DNA from: Streptococcus suis 10581
GTDB taxonomy: Bacteria; Bacillota; Bacilli; Lactobacillales; Streptococcaceae
Direction of reading: 5' to 3'
Length of the DNA: 64,000 nucleotides
Assembly: GCA_000440235.1 (NCBI GenBank)
Contig: ALKQ01000022.1
Location: 60,665 to 124,664 of the forward strand
How positions within the stretch are numbered: position 1 is the stretch's first letter; each line of letters opens with the position of its first letter. The notes under the pieces are model-generated. The model had not been told where the DNA came from and made no database searches. It worked only from the letters and a program-made list of their open reading frames with translations. Shown here in pieces: positions 54,872 through 63,811 of the stretch. The translations under genes were made by a program, and so were the position numbers.

Positions 54872-54908
54872 TGAAAAAGCAGACTTTCTCAAACGAGACT
54901 GCCTGCTT
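54872..54908 (-). terminator. Terminator of the SnoaL-like gene
   Basis: Minus strand AAGCAG / CTGCTT outer stem enclosing TCTC-GTTT-GAGA, followed by TTTTTC. Confidence 0.6.
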
Positions 54909-54922
54909 CTCTTTTTCCCCTC

Positions 54923-55684
54923 TTAAAACTTCCCTAAATTCGTCAAGTCTTTTTTGTCTGGCATGACTTCCTTGTTGTCCCAACGCTCGACAATCTTACC
55001 ATCTTTGAGGCGGTAGATGTCAAAGTGGGCGTAGTCCTGACCTGCAATCCAGACTTTCGAATAAGCCACCACATAGTCACCCTGTCCCATCACCTTGAAG
55101 ACAAAGTCGTAGTTAACAGCCTTATCGACCAGATAGTTTTTATAGGCCGCACCGCCTTGGGCAATCTCTTGGTTGTGCTGAATCAGGTCTGCCGCCACAT
55201 AGTCGTTAAACTTCTCGATTTCCCCATTTTGAAGGACATCAACCAAGAAACGACGGACGATTTTCTTGTTGTCCTCAGTCTTGTCTAGGTCTGTCAACTC
55301 AAAGTCGGCATAAATCGGGTCTGTTTGACCAATGGTTTTCGGATAGGCATCAATGACATCCCAATGCTCGACGATACGGCCGTTTTCATCTGAACGGAAA
55401 ATGTCCGCCGTCACCCACTCAGCCTCACCGTCATTGAGTTTTTGGTGGACATGGACGAAGACAAAATTTCCGTCTTCAATGGCACGGACAATATTTATTT
55501 CCCGCTTGGGATTGCGTTTGAAAAAGTCCTCAAAGAAAGCCGCAAAGCCCTCTTTTTCATCCGGCACACCCGTACTATGCTGGGTGTAAGTAGCACCCAT
55601 GTAGTGCTCATGAACTCCCTTGATTTCGCCATCACGAATGCCACGAAGGTAAAGATTTTTAGCATTTTCTAGTTGATTTGACAT
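54923..55684 (-). CDS. Tandem SnoaL-like (NTF2-fold) protein
   Basis: 253 aa consisting of two successive SnoaL/NTF2-like domains (about 1-125 and 130-253). Each contains the pattern HxxYMGATYTQHSTGVPDEKEGFAAFF / YVAADLIQHNQEIAQGGAAYKNYL and ends in a strand such as GRIVEHWDVI / GKIVERWDNK. Such proteins are cyclases, isomerases or ligand-binding proteins; the role here is unknown. It ends the MarR-transporter operon, 9 bp after the permease/binding-protein gene. Confidence 0.82.
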   Translation of the reverse strand: MSNQLENAKNLYLRGIRDGEIKGVHEHYMGATYTQHSTGVPDEKEGFAAFFEDFFKRNPKREINIVRAIEDGNFVFVHVHQKLNDGEAEWVTADIFRSDENGRIVEHWDVIDAYPKTIGQTDPIYADFELTDLDKTEDNKKIVRRFLVDVLQNGEIEKFNDYVAADLIQHNQEIAQGGAAYKNYLVDKAVNYDFVFKVMGQGDYVVAYSKVWIAGQDYAHFDIYRLKDGKIVERWDNKEVMPDKKDLTNLGKF

Positions 55685-55693
55685 GATTTTCTC

Positions 55694-57208
55694 CTATTTT
55701 AACAATCCTTCTTGTTCTAAATATTCCCTCGCCACTTGCTCTGCCGACTTGCCTTCCACATCGACCGCATAGTTCATCTGGGTCATTTCCTCGGTCGAGA
55801 TTTTGCCCGAAAGAACCCCCAAAACTTGCTCCAACTCAGGATATTTGTCTAAGGTTTCTTTGGTCAATAGCGGAGCGGCCTGATAGGGTGGGAAGAGCTG
55901 TTTGTCGTCTTCCAGGATTTTCAGCTTGTAAGAAACAATCTTGCTATCCGTTGAGTAGGCATCAACTAGCTGCACATCTCCATTTTTAATGGCTTCGTAG
56001 CGAAGGGCAGGCTCCATGGTTTTGACATTGAGATTGAGCCCATACAGATTGGTCAGACCGACATTCCCGTCCTCACGGTCATTAAACTCCAAAGAGAAGC
56101 CTGCGACAGCTGTCTGCTGCACTTTTACCAAATCCGAAATCTTTTCAATGCCATGATCTTGAGCATAGTCTTCTGTCACAGCCAAAGCATAGGTATTCTG
56201 GAAAGCCATTGGTGCTAAATACATCAGACCATCCTGCTCCAAAATCGCTTCTTTTGCATAGGTATAAACTTCCTCAGGATTGTTAGACAGGTCAGACGGT
56301 GGACTAATCAAAAGAGTGGTCGTAATGGTACCAGTGTACTCAGGGTAAATATCAATCGAGCCTGATTTGAGGGCTTCATAGAGGAAGCTGGTCTTGCCAA
56401 AGTTTGGCTCCAGCTCCACCTCGATATCCGTCTGGTCTTCAATCAAGAGCTTATACATATTGATGAGGATTTCAGGCTCTGCCCCTAGTTTCCCAGCGAT
56501 GACTAGCTTTTTCGATGAAGACTGGTTGAGCGGAACATAGCTAGCTCCGACTGCCAAAAGTGTCACTAAGAGAGCGGCTAGAATGGTGCGAGGCTTCTTG
56601 TCCTGCAAAAACTTGATGACCGAGCCAAAGAGGACAGCCAAGACTGCCGACGACACCGCCCCAATCAAAATCAGGGCCGAATCATTTCGGTCAATTCCCA
56701 AGAGGATAAAAGAGCCCAAACCGCCCGCACCGACCAAGGCAGCAAGCGTTGCCGTCCCGATAATCATAATGGACGCCGTCCGAATGCCAGACATGAGAAT
56801 AGGCATAGCTAGAGCCAACTGAAACTTACGCAGTTTTTCCAGCTTGGTCATTCCAAAGGCTGTCGCAGCCTCCTCTAGCGAGGGATCGATTTCCGAAAGT
56901 CCGGTCAAGGTTCCCTGCAAAATGGGGAAAATGGCATAAATAACCAGAGCCACCACCGCAGGCAGCGTTCCGATACCCATAAAGGGAATGAAAAGTCCTA
57001 GCAATGCCAAGGACGGAATGGTCTGGAAAACGCCTGTCACCTGCAAGCTCCACTCGGTCAGCTTTTTCTTGTTAGACAAGACCAAGCCCAGTGGCACCGC
57101 AATGGCAATAGCAATAATCAAGGCCAGAAGGGAAATCCGCAGGTGCTCAAATAGAGCTGTCAGCCAGTCTGACTTGCGTTCCAGAAAGGTTGTTACCAAC
57201 TGATCCAT
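55694..57208 (-). CDS. proWX: Osmoprotectant/choline ABC transporter permease fused to substrate-binding domain
   Basis: 504 aa. N-terminal permease (about 1-215, with six membrane segments and [20 protein letters not shown] as EAA loop) joined to an OpuC/ProX-type binding domain (about 230-504) on the outside of the membrane. This permease-receptor fusion is standard in streptococci for choline/glycine-betaine uptake. It follows the ATPase gene with a one-base overlap. Substrate is inferred from family. Confidence 0.88.
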   Translation of the reverse strand: MDQLVTTFLERKSDWLTALFEHLRISLLALIIAIAIAVPLGLVLSNKKKLTEWSLQVTGVFQTIPSLALLGLFIPFMGIGTLPAVVALVIYAIFPILQGTLTGLSEIDPSLEEAATAFGMTKLEKLRKFQLALAMPILMSGIRTASIMIIGTATLAALVGAGGLGSFILLGIDRNDSALILIGAVSSAVLAVLFGSVIKFLQDKKPRTILAALLVTLLAVGASYVPLNQSSSKKLVIAGKLGAEPEILINMYKLLIEDQTDIEVELEPNFGKTSFLYEALKSGSIDIYPEYTGTITTTLLISPPSDLSNNPEEVYTYAKEAILEQDGLMYLAPMAFQNTYALAVTEDYAQDHGIEKISDLVKVQQTAVAGFSLEFNDREDGNVGLTNLYGLNLNVKTMEPALRYEAIKNGDVQLVDAYSTDSKIVSYKLKILEDDKQLFPPYQAAPLLTKETLDKYPELEQVLGVLSGKISTEEMTQMNYAVDVEGKSAEQVAREYLEQEGLLK

Positions 57209-57939
57209 TAGGCACCTCCCCGATTTTTCATAAATTCAACAACAAAGTCATTAGCAGGTTGGTTGCGGAGCTCATCAGGCGTGCCCAACTGGACCACTTC
57301 TCCTGCCTTCATCAAGCAGATACGGTCTGCCAGCTTAACCGCCTCGTCCATATCATGTGTGACGAAAACAGTTGTCATCTTGAACTCTTCATGCAAGTAT
57401 TTGATTAAGTCCTGCAACTGCCCTTTACTAATAGGGTCTAGGGCTGAGAAAGGCTCATCCATCAGCAAGACCTTGGGGTTGGCAATAATGGCTCGCAGAA
57501 TCCCAATCCGCTGTTTTTCTCCACCAGACAAGTCCTTGGGCAAACGGTCCAAATAGCTGTCCGGCTCCAACCCCACCTTGGTCAAGAGTTCCCTGGTTTT
57601 GGCTAAGATTTCAGTCTTGTTCAAACCCTTCATCTCAGGAATAAGTGCGATATTTTCAGCCACTGTCATATTTGGAAATAAAGCAATCTGTTGCAGGACG
57701 TAGCCAGTTTCCAAGCGTAGTTCTCGTAGGTCAAAGTCTTTCAGCCGCTTGCCCTGAATCCGAATATCTCCGTCTGTCTGCTCAATCAGGCGGTTGATCA
57801 GTTTCAGCGTGGTTGTTTTTCCGCTACCGCTTGGTCCAATCAAAACAAAGAATTCTCCCTCTTGAACGTCAAAAGTCAAGTTCTTCAAGATTGGTCCGTT
57901 GACCTGATAGGTCAAGGACACATTTTGGTACTCAATCAT
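57208..57939 (-). CDS. proV: Osmoprotectant/choline ABC transporter ATPase
   Basis: 243 aa OpuCA/ProV-like ATPase without the C-terminal CBS domains of longer members. Walker [10 protein letters not shown] (34-42), signature [14 protein letters not shown], Walker [13 protein letters not shown] and FVTHDMDEA. It overlaps the MarR gene by 8 bp. Confidence 0.9.
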   Translation of the reverse strand: MIEYQNVSLTYQVNGPILKNLTFDVQEGEFFVLIGPSGSGKTTTLKLINRLIEQTDGDIRIQGKRLKDFDLRELRLETGYVLQQIALFPNMTVAENIALIPEMKGLNKTEILAKTRELLTKVGLEPDSYLDRLPKDLSGGEKQRIGILRAIIANPKVLLMDEPFSALDPISKGQLQDLIKYLHEEFKMTTVFVTHDMDEAVKLADRICLMKAGEVVQLGTPDELRNQPANDFVVEFMKNRGGA

Positions 57940-58384
57940 TCGTTTCTCCTCCTATGATTTCTGTCAAGGCCTGTCCATAGCGACCAAAGAGGTCCAGTAA
58001 CTGCTCCTGTTCTTGCAAGCTGAACTGGGATAGGGCTGTTTTTTCCGCCTCTTCTAAGGGGTCCAAAATACGACTGGCATAGACACGACCTTCCTCGGTC
58101 AATTTGACCTTCTTATGCCGTTTATCTGCTGGATTTTCCTCAAAAAAGACATAGCCCTTGTCCAGAAATTTCTTAATGGTGGCATTGACCACCTGCTTAC
58201 TAGAGTACGTCTTCTTACTGATCCAATTCTGCGTCACACCTCTGGACATATAATAAATAAACATCAAAATGGATAAGGACTTGCCGTTTAGCCCATGCCT
58301 CCTTGCATAGTCCTCATATAGACCATCCTGATTGTAAAAAATCCGAGCAAGTATCTTACTCCGCTGTCTCAATTCTGTCATCAT
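57932..58384 (-). CDS. MarR family regulator of the osmoprotectant transporter
   Basis: 150 aa winged-helix MarR: GLNGKSLSILMFIYYMSRGVTQNWISKKTYSSKQVVNATI, then the wing ENPADKRHKKVKLTEEGR. First annotated gene of the operon marR-proV-proWX-snoaL. An 11 bp perfect palindrome covers the -35 of its promoter, so it is probably autoregulatory. The start is one of two adjacent ATGs after GGGAGGAAG. A 34-codon ORF overlaps its start in another frame. Confidence 0.88.
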   Translation of the reverse strand: MMTELRQRSKILARIFYNQDGLYEDYARRHGLNGKSLSILMFIYYMSRGVTQNWISKKTYSSKQVVNATIKKFLDKGYVFFEENPADKRHKKVKLTEEGRVYASRILDPLEEAEKTALSQFSLQEQEQLLDLFGRYGQALTEIIGGETND

Positions 58385-58460
58385 CTTCCTCCCTATTCAG
58401 CACAATCACCTTGCCAAAAGCCTCTGGTCTACTAGTGTTCAAAACAACAACAATTTTCAC
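58356..58460 (-). CDS. 34-codon ORF upstream of and overlapping marR
   Basis: GTG start with AGGAGG 8 nt upstream, peptide KIVVVLNTSRPEAFGKVIVL then an acidic EEDDD end. It stops 27 bp inside marR in another frame, so ribosomes translating it end just after the marR start. It may be a real leader peptide for translational coupling. No homologue is known to me; the call rests on the ribosome site and position. Confidence 0.45.
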   Translation of the reverse strand: MKIVVVLNTSRPEAFGKVIVLNREEDDDRIETAE

Positions 58461-58497
58461 AACGACTTCCTCCTGTAATCATGTTAGTCAATATTTT

Positions 58498-58546
58498 TTA
58501 CTATTTTACCAAAAAAAGAAAAATAGTCAATCATTTTGACTATTTT
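58498..58546 (-). promoter_or_regulatory. marR promoter with overlapping palindromic operator
   Basis: Perfect AAAATAGTCAA-N5-TTGACTATTTT at 58520-58546. Its downstream half supplies the -35 (TTGACT), followed after 16 bp by TAAAAT. A further TTGACTAA half-site lies at 58483-58490. Typical MarR autoregulation geometry. Confidence 0.68.
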
Positions 58547-58656
58547 GAAACGTCAACTACCTTATTATAGATTCCCGTCTTCATCCATTCAAACATATTA
58601 AATCCCTAAAATTATCTGCTTTTAATTTACACAAAACAAATGATAATCAGATAACA

Positions 58657-58686
58657 AAACTAGCCTAGAAAATTCTAAGCTAGTTT
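58657..58686 (-). terminator. Terminator of the ytxH operon
   Basis: Minus strand AACTAGC(T)TAGAA / TTCTA(G)GCTAGTT with one mismatch, then T-rich sequence, directly after the stop of the YtxH gene. Confidence 0.65.
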
Positions 58687-58690
58687 CATT

Positions 58691-59227
58691 TTATCCTTCA
58701 ACTGTTTCTGAGGCAGTTTCGCTTGCTACTTCTGAAACGGTTTCTGATACAGGTTCGATGATGACATCATCAATTGTAAGCTCAATATCTTCAGACACAA
58801 CTACAGCATCTTCAATATCTTCTTCTGTCAAATCTACTGTCGGAGCTTTAGCAGTTTTTGCCTTGATAGCTTCCAAAATGTCAGCCGTTGACAAATTTTG
58901 TTCTGCAATTTTTTCCTTGATTTGCTCAAAGGTTTCCAAGGATTTTTCCTTACCAGACTTGACCAAATCTTCTACTGTCAATTCACCAGTTTCAAGTTGA
59001 GTTTTTACTTCGGTAAATCGTTCAGTCGCTTGTTTGCCTAAATCTTGTGCCTTAGTGACAAAATCAGCATTGATTTCTTCATGGTTTTCTTTATAGTCAT
59101 TAGCAAAGTTTACAACTTTTTCTTTGACTGTTTTACCAGTTTTACTTGCTAGAAAGGCAGCTGCAGCAGCTCCTCCTGCTGCCCCTAACAAAAGGCTAGT
59201 CCACACGCTACTAGATTTTTTTACCAT
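58691..59227 (-). CDS. YtxH domain protein
   Basis: 178 aa. N-terminal membrane segment with small residues (LLLGAAGGAAAAAFLASKTG, residues 12-31) as in YtxH, then long acidic, helical, coiled-coil-like tail ending in V/E-S-E repeats. YtxH proteins are general-stress, envelope-associated proteins in bacilli; the exact role is unknown. It overlaps the DUF948 gene by 17 bp, the usual pairing. Confidence 0.8.
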   Translation of the reverse strand: MVKKSSSVWTSLLLGAAGGAAAAAFLASKTGKTVKEKVVNFANDYKENHEEINADFVTKAQDLGKQATERFTEVKTQLETGELTVEDLVKSGKEKSLETFEQIKEKIAEQNLSTADILEAIKAKTAKAPTVDLTEEDIEDAVVVSEDIELTIDDVIIEPVSETVSEVASETASETVEG

Positions 59228-59624
59228 TTTTTTCTCCTTTCTTACCTAAGAGAGATGAGAGAGTTGACAGAGCTGAAAGAGCTCCGCCGGCTTTTACAGT
59301 ACTTGCTCCAGCAGACTTAGCTTTGACTGTCAAATCACGCGCCGAAGCATTCAAATCAGATACAGAAGTTGACAAGTCAGCTACCGCTACAAAGAGGGGA
59401 TCCAAGGTCGAAACCTTACCATTTACATCTTCGACTAAAACATTGGTTTTAGCCAAAAGCTCGTTGGTCTGATAGAGAGTCACATTGACATCGCTGGTCA
59501 AGACCTTAAGCGTTTGCTGGGCTTCATCTGTTACCGTACCCAATTTTTTCAACAACAAAACAATATATACTGCCACCGCCGCGATGGACAAGGCAATAAT
59601 CAAGACAGAAATTTCAATAATCAT
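59211..59624 (-). CDS. DUF948 family membrane-anchored protein
   Basis: 137 aa from the ATG at 59624 (AAAGGAGAAG upstream; the longer frame is rejected). One N-terminal membrane helix (about 4-25) and a helical outside region (LKVLTSDVNVTLYQTNELLAKTNVLVEDVNG), typical of DUF948/YtxG. It is transcribed between lgt (10 bp upstream) and ytxH. Confidence 0.8.
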   Translation of the reverse strand: MIIEISVLIIALSIAAVAVYIVLLLKKLGTVTDEAQQTLKVLTSDVNVTLYQTNELLAKTNVLVEDVNGKVSTLDPLFVAVADLSTSVSDLNASARDLTVKAKSAGASTVKAGGALSALSTLSSLLGKKGEKNGKKI

Positions 59625-59634
59625 ATCTTCTCCT

Positions 59635-60411
59635 TTAGGGTTGATAGAATGGAATAGAAGACTTTCTTCTCCGCAACACAACCATGATAATACCAACGAG
59701 GATTAATACCCCAGATAGCCATTGTGAAACACGTATTCCCAAGAACATGAGGCTGTCCGTCCGCAAGCCTTCTATCAAAAGGCGACCACAACCATACCAG
59801 ACTAGGTAGAAAGCCGTTATTTCTCCCTGTTTAAGGAATTTTGGCCGTCTACGTAACACACAAACCAAGCCAAAGCCTAACAAATTCCAGAGAGACTCAA
59901 ACAAGAAGGTTGGTTGACGGTAGGCACCATCAATATACATCTGGTCTCGGATAAAGGCTGGCAGGTAGTTCAAACTTTCTACTGCCTTACCATAGGCCTC
60001 TTGGTTAAAGAAATTTCCCCAACGACCGATTGCCTGAGCAATCATGACCGATGGCGCTACAATATCCAAAAAATCCAGGGTATTAATAAAGCGATACTGG
60101 GTAAAGAAATAAAGGACGATTGCACCTGTAATCAAACCACCATAGATGGCAATACCACCGTTCCAGATAGCGAAGATAGATAAAATGTTATCCTTATATT
60201 CGCTCCATGAAAAGGCGACGTAGTAAATCCGTGCCCCTATGATAGAAAGCGGAAATGCGATTAGGATAAAATCTAAAATATCATCCTGACGAATTTTCTT
60301 TCGCGGACCCTCTTTTGTCGCCAGATAAACACCTAGAATCAGACCAAGCAAAATGCAGATTGCATACCAACGAATTTCTAAGGGACCTAATTTAATCGCA
60401 ATAGGATCCAT
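59635..60411 (-). CDS. lgt: Prolipoprotein diacylglyceryl transferase
   Basis: 258 aa from the ATG at 60411, preferred over a longer frame because [16 protein letters not shown] is the conserved N-terminus. Polytopic membrane enzyme that attaches diacylglycerol to the lipobox cysteine; SusX and SlrA in this window are substrates. The signature [14 protein letters not shown] and the later [14 protein letters not shown] are present. It starts next to the hprK stop, so the two are coupled, a conserved Firmicutes pair. Confidence 0.95.
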   Translation of the reverse strand: MDPIAIKLGPLEIRWYAICILLGLILGVYLATKEGPRKKIRQDDILDFILIAFPLSIIGARIYYVAFSWSEYKDNILSIFAIWNGGIAIYGGLITGAIVLYFFTQYRFINTLDFLDIVAPSVMIAQAIGRWGNFFNQEAYGKAVESLNYLPAFIRDQMYIDGAYRQPTFLFESLWNLLGFGLVCVLRRRPKFLKQGEITAFYLVWYGCGRLLIEGLRTDSLMFLGIRVSQWLSGVLILVGIIMVVLRRRKSSIPFYQP

Positions 60412-60412
60412 A

Positions 60413-61345
60413 TTAAGCCTCTTCTCTATTGTGTTCAATTAAATTAGACAAGCGTTCTTCGAAGATCTTCGTTGCATCAAACCCCATCTGTTTGGCACGG
60501 TAGTTCATGGCTGCTGCTTCAATTACGACAGAAATATTTCGACCGGTTTTTACAGGAATACGTATTTGTGGAATAGCAATTCCTGCTATTTCGATAGTAT
60601 CGCCAGAGTTTCCCAAACGGTCAAATACCTTACCTGTTTCAAAATTTTCAAGATAGACAGCTAATTGCACTTCTGATGAATCTTTCACGGCACTAGCACC
60701 GTATAGACTCATGATGTCGATAATGCCGACTCCTCGAATCTCTAATAAGTGTCGCAGAATTTCCGCAGGTTCACCCCAGAGAGTAACATCGTCTTTTGCA
60801 TAGACATCAACACGGTCATCAGCCACCAATCGGTGTCCTCGTTTAACCAACTCAAGACCAGTCTCACTCTTACCGATACCAGAATCACCCTGGATAAGCA
60901 CACCCATTCCGTAAATGTCCATCAAGACACCGTGTACACTCGTCCGCTGAGCCAGGCGACTATCCAAGTAAGAAGACAATTCTCCCGATAGACGGCTGGT
61001 TGCTGTCTTGCTTCGGCAGATAGCAATTTGTTTTTCTTTTGCAGCCTTGTACATCTCCTCAGGGATTTCCAAGCCACGTGCCACTATGACAACAGGGGTT
61101 TCTGGCTGGAACATCTGAGAAAGAACCTGATAGCGGTTATGGGCAGTCATGGCCATCAAATAAGACCACTCCTTCATCCCCATCAACTGGATGCGCTCTG
61201 GAGCGTAGTAATCAAAATAGCCAGTCATTTCCAATCCTGGTCGGGTAATATCTGCCGTCGTAATTTGCTTTTGTAGGAGCTCTTCCGTACTGTAAGCACA
61301 TTCAATTCGTAGATTTTCGACCAAATCTTTCACATAAACGGTCAT
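60413..61345 (-). CDS. hprK: HPr kinase/phosphorylase
   Basis: 310 aa from the ATG at 61345, with GAGGGAAGAA upstream; an in-frame GTG four codons earlier overlaps that site and is rejected. It phosphorylates HPr at Ser46 in response to glycolytic state and so activates CcpA-dependent repression. Catalytic [11 protein letters not shown] (His138) and Walker A GDSGIGKS (153-160) are visible, as is the C-terminal signature GVGIIDIM. Links to the cre-like sites of the sus locus in this window. Confidence 0.96.
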   Translation of the reverse strand: MTVYVKDLVENLRIECAYSTEELLQKQITTADITRPGLEMTGYFDYYAPERIQLMGMKEWSYLMAMTAHNRYQVLSQMFQPETPVVIVARGLEIPEEMYKAAKEKQIAICRSKTATSRLSGELSSYLDSRLAQRTSVHGVLMDIYGMGVLIQGDSGIGKSETGLELVKRGHRLVADDRVDVYAKDDVTLWGEPAEILRHLLEIRGVGIIDIMSLYGASAVKDSSEVQLAVYLENFETGKVFDRLGNSGDTIEIAGIAIPQIRIPVKTGRNISVVIEAAAMNYRAKQMGFDATKIFEERLSNLIEHNREEA

Positions 61346-61372
61346 TTCTTCCCTCACTTTCAGTTTTATTAT

Positions 61373-61381
61373 ATTATACCA
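61373..61381 (-). promoter_or_regulatory. Extended -10 promoter of hprK operon
   Basis: Minus strand TGGTATAAT, 28 bp before the start. Confidence 0.6.
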
Positions 61382-61528
61382 TAAGCTAGGGGTTGGTGGA
61401 AAAACAAGTGGCTGATTTGGTAAAAAGAATGAGTTTCTTTCTTTTTCTCACAAAATTAGCAAAACTTCCACAGATTAAATGCACTTCTCTTCCTTCGCTA
61501 CATATTTTTAACAAATCTGTTATACTTT

Positions 61529-61562
61529 ATATAGCTCAATACTTAATATAGCTCAATACTTA
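61529..61562. repeat. 17-bp tandem duplication in the manA leader
   Basis: Two perfect head-to-tail copies of ATATAGCTCAATACTTA between the -10 (TGTTATACT, 61518-61526) and the ribosome site of manA. Confidence 0.75.
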
Positions 61563-61579
61563 CTACTAAGGAGAAAATC

Positions 61580-62521
61580 ATGGAACCCTTGTTTCTCACA
61601 CCTGTTATGCACGAAAAAATTTGGGGGGGCAATCGCCTAAGGACCAACTACCACTACGACATTCCTAGTGAAAAGACTGGGGAATGTTGGGCAATCTCTG
61701 CCCATCCAAATGGCGTAACAACTGTCTCAAACGGTCGATATAAAGGAAGAGGACTGGATGACCTCTATAAGAATGAAAAACATTTATTTGGCAATCCCAC
61801 AGATGATGTCTTTCCATTATTAACAAAAATCCTTGATGCAGACGATTGGCTTAGCGTCCAAGTCCATCCCGATGATAGCTATGGCTTAGCTCACGAAGGG
61901 GAACTGGGCAAGACAGAATGTTGGTACATTTTAGAAGCCGAAGACGGAGCTGAGATCATTTATGGTCACAATGCCCAATCCAAAGAAGAACTCCGTCAGC
62001 AAATCGAAGCCGGAGATTGGGACAAGCTGTTGACCCATGTACCCGTCAAAAAGGGTGATTTCTTCTTTGTACCAAGCGGCACCATGCACGCCATCGGCAA
62101 GGGGATTATGATTTTAGAAACCCAGCAGTCTAGTGACACGACCTATCGTGTATATGACTTTGACCGCCGTGACGATGCAGGTAACCTCCGTGAACTACAC
62201 ATTGAGAAATCGATTGATGTACTGACCATCGGACCTGTTGCTAACTCAACACCTGCCCACCTCAAAGCAGGCAATCTTGACTCGACACTTCTGGTCTCTA
62301 ATCCCTTCTTCTCTGTCTATAAATGGCAAACCAAGGGAGAAATCCACATGGAGCAAACCGTCCCTTACCTACTCGTCAGTGTCATAGAAGGTCAAGGTGC
62401 CATCCAAGTCGGTGAAACCAGCTATCCTATTGAAAAAGGAAGCCACTTTATCTTACCAGCCGATGTGACAGACTGGACCTTTACAGGCCAAATGGATATC
62501 ATCGCAAGCCACACAAACTAA
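61580..62521 (+). CDS. manA: Mannose-6-phosphate isomerase, class I
   Basis: 313 aa zinc-dependent cupin enzyme that interconverts mannose 6-phosphate and fructose 6-phosphate, feeding mannose into glycolysis and GDP-mannose synthesis. VQVHPDDSYG and ECWYILEAEDGAE carry metal ligands (His, His, Glu), and PSGTMHAIGKGIMILE is the second metal segment. AAGGAGAA ribosome site. Single gene; downstream is a BOX-like repeat. Confidence 0.95.
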   Translation: MEPLFLTPVMHEKIWGGNRLRTNYHYDIPSEKTGECWAISAHPNGVTTVSNGRYKGRGLDDLYKNEKHLFGNPTDDVFPLLTKILDADDWLSVQVHPDDSYGLAHEGELGKTECWYILEAEDGAEIIYGHNAQSKEELRQQIEAGDWDKLLTHVPVKKGDFFFVPSGTMHAIGKGIMILETQQSSDTTYRVYDFDRRDDAGNLRELHIEKSIDVLTIGPVANSTPAHLKAGNLDSTLLVSNPFFSVYKWQTKGEIHMEQTVPYLLVSVIEGQGAIQVGETSYPIEKGSHFILPADVTDWTFTGQMDIIASHTN

Positions 62522-62678
62522 TACTCTTCGAAAATCAAAATTATCCGTTGTCAACTTGCCTTGATGAGTGAAAAGCTCCAGTGGAGGTTTTCAGCCTGTT
62601 ACCTTGAAATAAGATAGTAACAGAGTTCTATCTTCGACTTCGTTTCCTAGGCTACTTTTGATTTTCATTGAGTATAAG
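62521..62678. repeat. BOX-like repeat, long form
   Basis: About 158 bp, overlapping the last base of manA. Read in reverse, it has the same order as the copy at 30461: terminal ATACTCAATGAAAATCAAAA, GATAGAACTCTGTTAC, AAGGTAACAGGCTGAAAA, CTTTTCACTCATCAAG, terminal GATTTTCGAAGAGTAT. The boxA-like core is more diverged (CCTAGGAAACGAAG). Confidence 0.75.
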
Positions 62679-62683
62679 CATAC

Positions 62684-62717
62684 AAAAAAACTTGAGCCTT
62701 TAAACTCAAGTTTTTTT
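62684..62717. terminator. Bidirectional terminator, manA / pspC
   Basis: Perfect AAAAAAACTTGAG / CTCAAGTTTTTTT with an 8 nt loop, between convergent manA and pspC. Confidence 0.8.
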
Positions 62718-62720
62718 GCA

Positions 62721-62993
62721 TTATTCAAACCAAGACTTATTTATCTTTTCCGCTTCTTTTATCTTACGTGGACCTGTTCCATAGCGTTCCGCGTCTCTAT
62801 CTTCCTTATAAGGTAAAAAATAAGCTGCTGCAATATAGAGAGCAATCAGAAGGAGGAAGGATTTGCCTAAGAGGAGACCTGCAATAAATATCGCGCGTGT
62901 TACCCAGGATTCCCAGCCCAATTTATGCGCTATGCCGGCAAGAACCCCTGATACTATCTTCCCCTGCCTTACTTTATACAATTCAATTGACAT
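62721..62993 (-). CDS. PspC domain membrane protein (LiaY-like)
   Basis: 90 aa PspC/phage-shock protein C-type: basic N-terminus YKVRQGKIVSGVLAGIAHKLG with a long hydrophobic segment from about residue 31 to 57, then a charged tail. In enterococci and streptococci such genes sit beside liaX in envelope-stress regulons controlled by LiaR. It overlaps the LiaX-like gene by 11 bp. Confidence 0.82.
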   Translation of the reverse strand: MSIELYKVRQGKIVSGVLAGIAHKLGWESWVTRAIFIAGLLLGKSFLLLIALYIAAAYFLPYKEDRDAERYGTGPRKIKEAEKINKSWFE

Positions 62994-63744
62994 CTTTTAT
63001 TCCTTTCACGTAAAAGCCTCCTTGACCTGTTTGTACCTTCAAGAAAAGTAAATCATTGCCAGATTTTTCAAACTGATAGGGACTATTTTTCTTTTTCCGG
63101 TTAACCAAGACATGTCCTGATTGCGACTCAATCTGCCCCCGAATTCCCTGGCCTTTGCCAGTTTGTAAAGTCAAGGGAGCCTGAGCTAGTTGCACATACA
63201 AGTGTTGGGGATAACCACCGCAAGTCGTCAAGCGAATATCCTGTTGTTTTTTATCCCTTGAACTGCGGATAGAAATATCTTCAAATGGTAAGTAATCCAA
63301 GCGAGCATCTGCCTGACCAAGTTCCAAATCCAGCACTGACATCCATTCCTGAGGCAAATTGATTGTCAAACGACAGGCCAAGCTACTGTGAAAATAAAGC
63401 CCCTTTTTTTCAACATAAAGACGAGGAAGCTTATCTTCTGGTGCATCTTGATTGTAGCAAATCTCCACACTAATCTGATTATTTTTAGACTTAGCCAAAG
63501 TTAGACGTCCCTCAGATAATTTTAAAAAGAGTGATTCAATCCCTTCAAAACTATAGGATTGTTTCAATTTGGAGGATGCAAAGACCTTAAAACTTGGCAA
63601 GGTAAAATTCAATTTTACTTTTTCTTCCACAAAAAGAAAGTCTGGTTCTTGATTCATTTCCTTAAAACAGGCACGCGCCTCTTCCTTGGTCAAGACACAT
63701 TTTTCATATAACTCAATTAAGCGTTCTTCTCTCTTTTGCGTCAT
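62983..63744 (-). CDS. LiaX-like DUF4097 protein
   Basis: 253 aa: a short helical N-terminal region with KREERLIELYEKCVLTKEEA (a domain found in LiaX/DUF1700-like proteins), then a DUF4097-like beta-solenoid with alternating strands (LYVEKKGLYFHSSLACRLTI; GQIESQSGHVLVNRKKK). No signal peptide was seen. Its pairing with pspC matches the liaXY module of cell-envelope stress; enterococcal LiaX (about 530 aa) is longer. Minus-strand TGATATACT at about 63768-63776 is a likely -10. Confidence 0.7.
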   Translation of the reverse strand: MTQKREERLIELYEKCVLTKEEARACFKEMNQEPDFLFVEEKVKLNFTLPSFKVFASSKLKQSYSFEGIESLFLKLSEGRLTLAKSKNNQISVEICYNQDAPEDKLPRLYVEKKGLYFHSSLACRLTINLPQEWMSVLDLELGQADARLDYLPFEDISIRSSRDKKQQDIRLTTCGGYPQHLYVQLAQAPLTLQTGKGQGIRGQIESQSGHVLVNRKKKNSPYQFEKSGNDLLFLKVQTGQGGFYVKGIKDVN

Positions 63745-63784
63745 AGACTCACCTCAATTCTACTCTAGTATATCACATTTCTCC

Positions 63785-63811
63785 ACAAAAAAATCAGCCC
63801 GAAGACTGATT
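63785..63811 (-). terminator. UUCG-loop terminator of an off-window gene
   Basis: Minus strand AATCAGTC-TTCG-GGCTGATT followed by T7: an 8 bp stem (one G-T) closed by the very stable C(UUCG)G tetraloop. It ends a minus-strand transcript from beyond the right edge or a short gene within 63812-64000. Confidence 0.7.
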
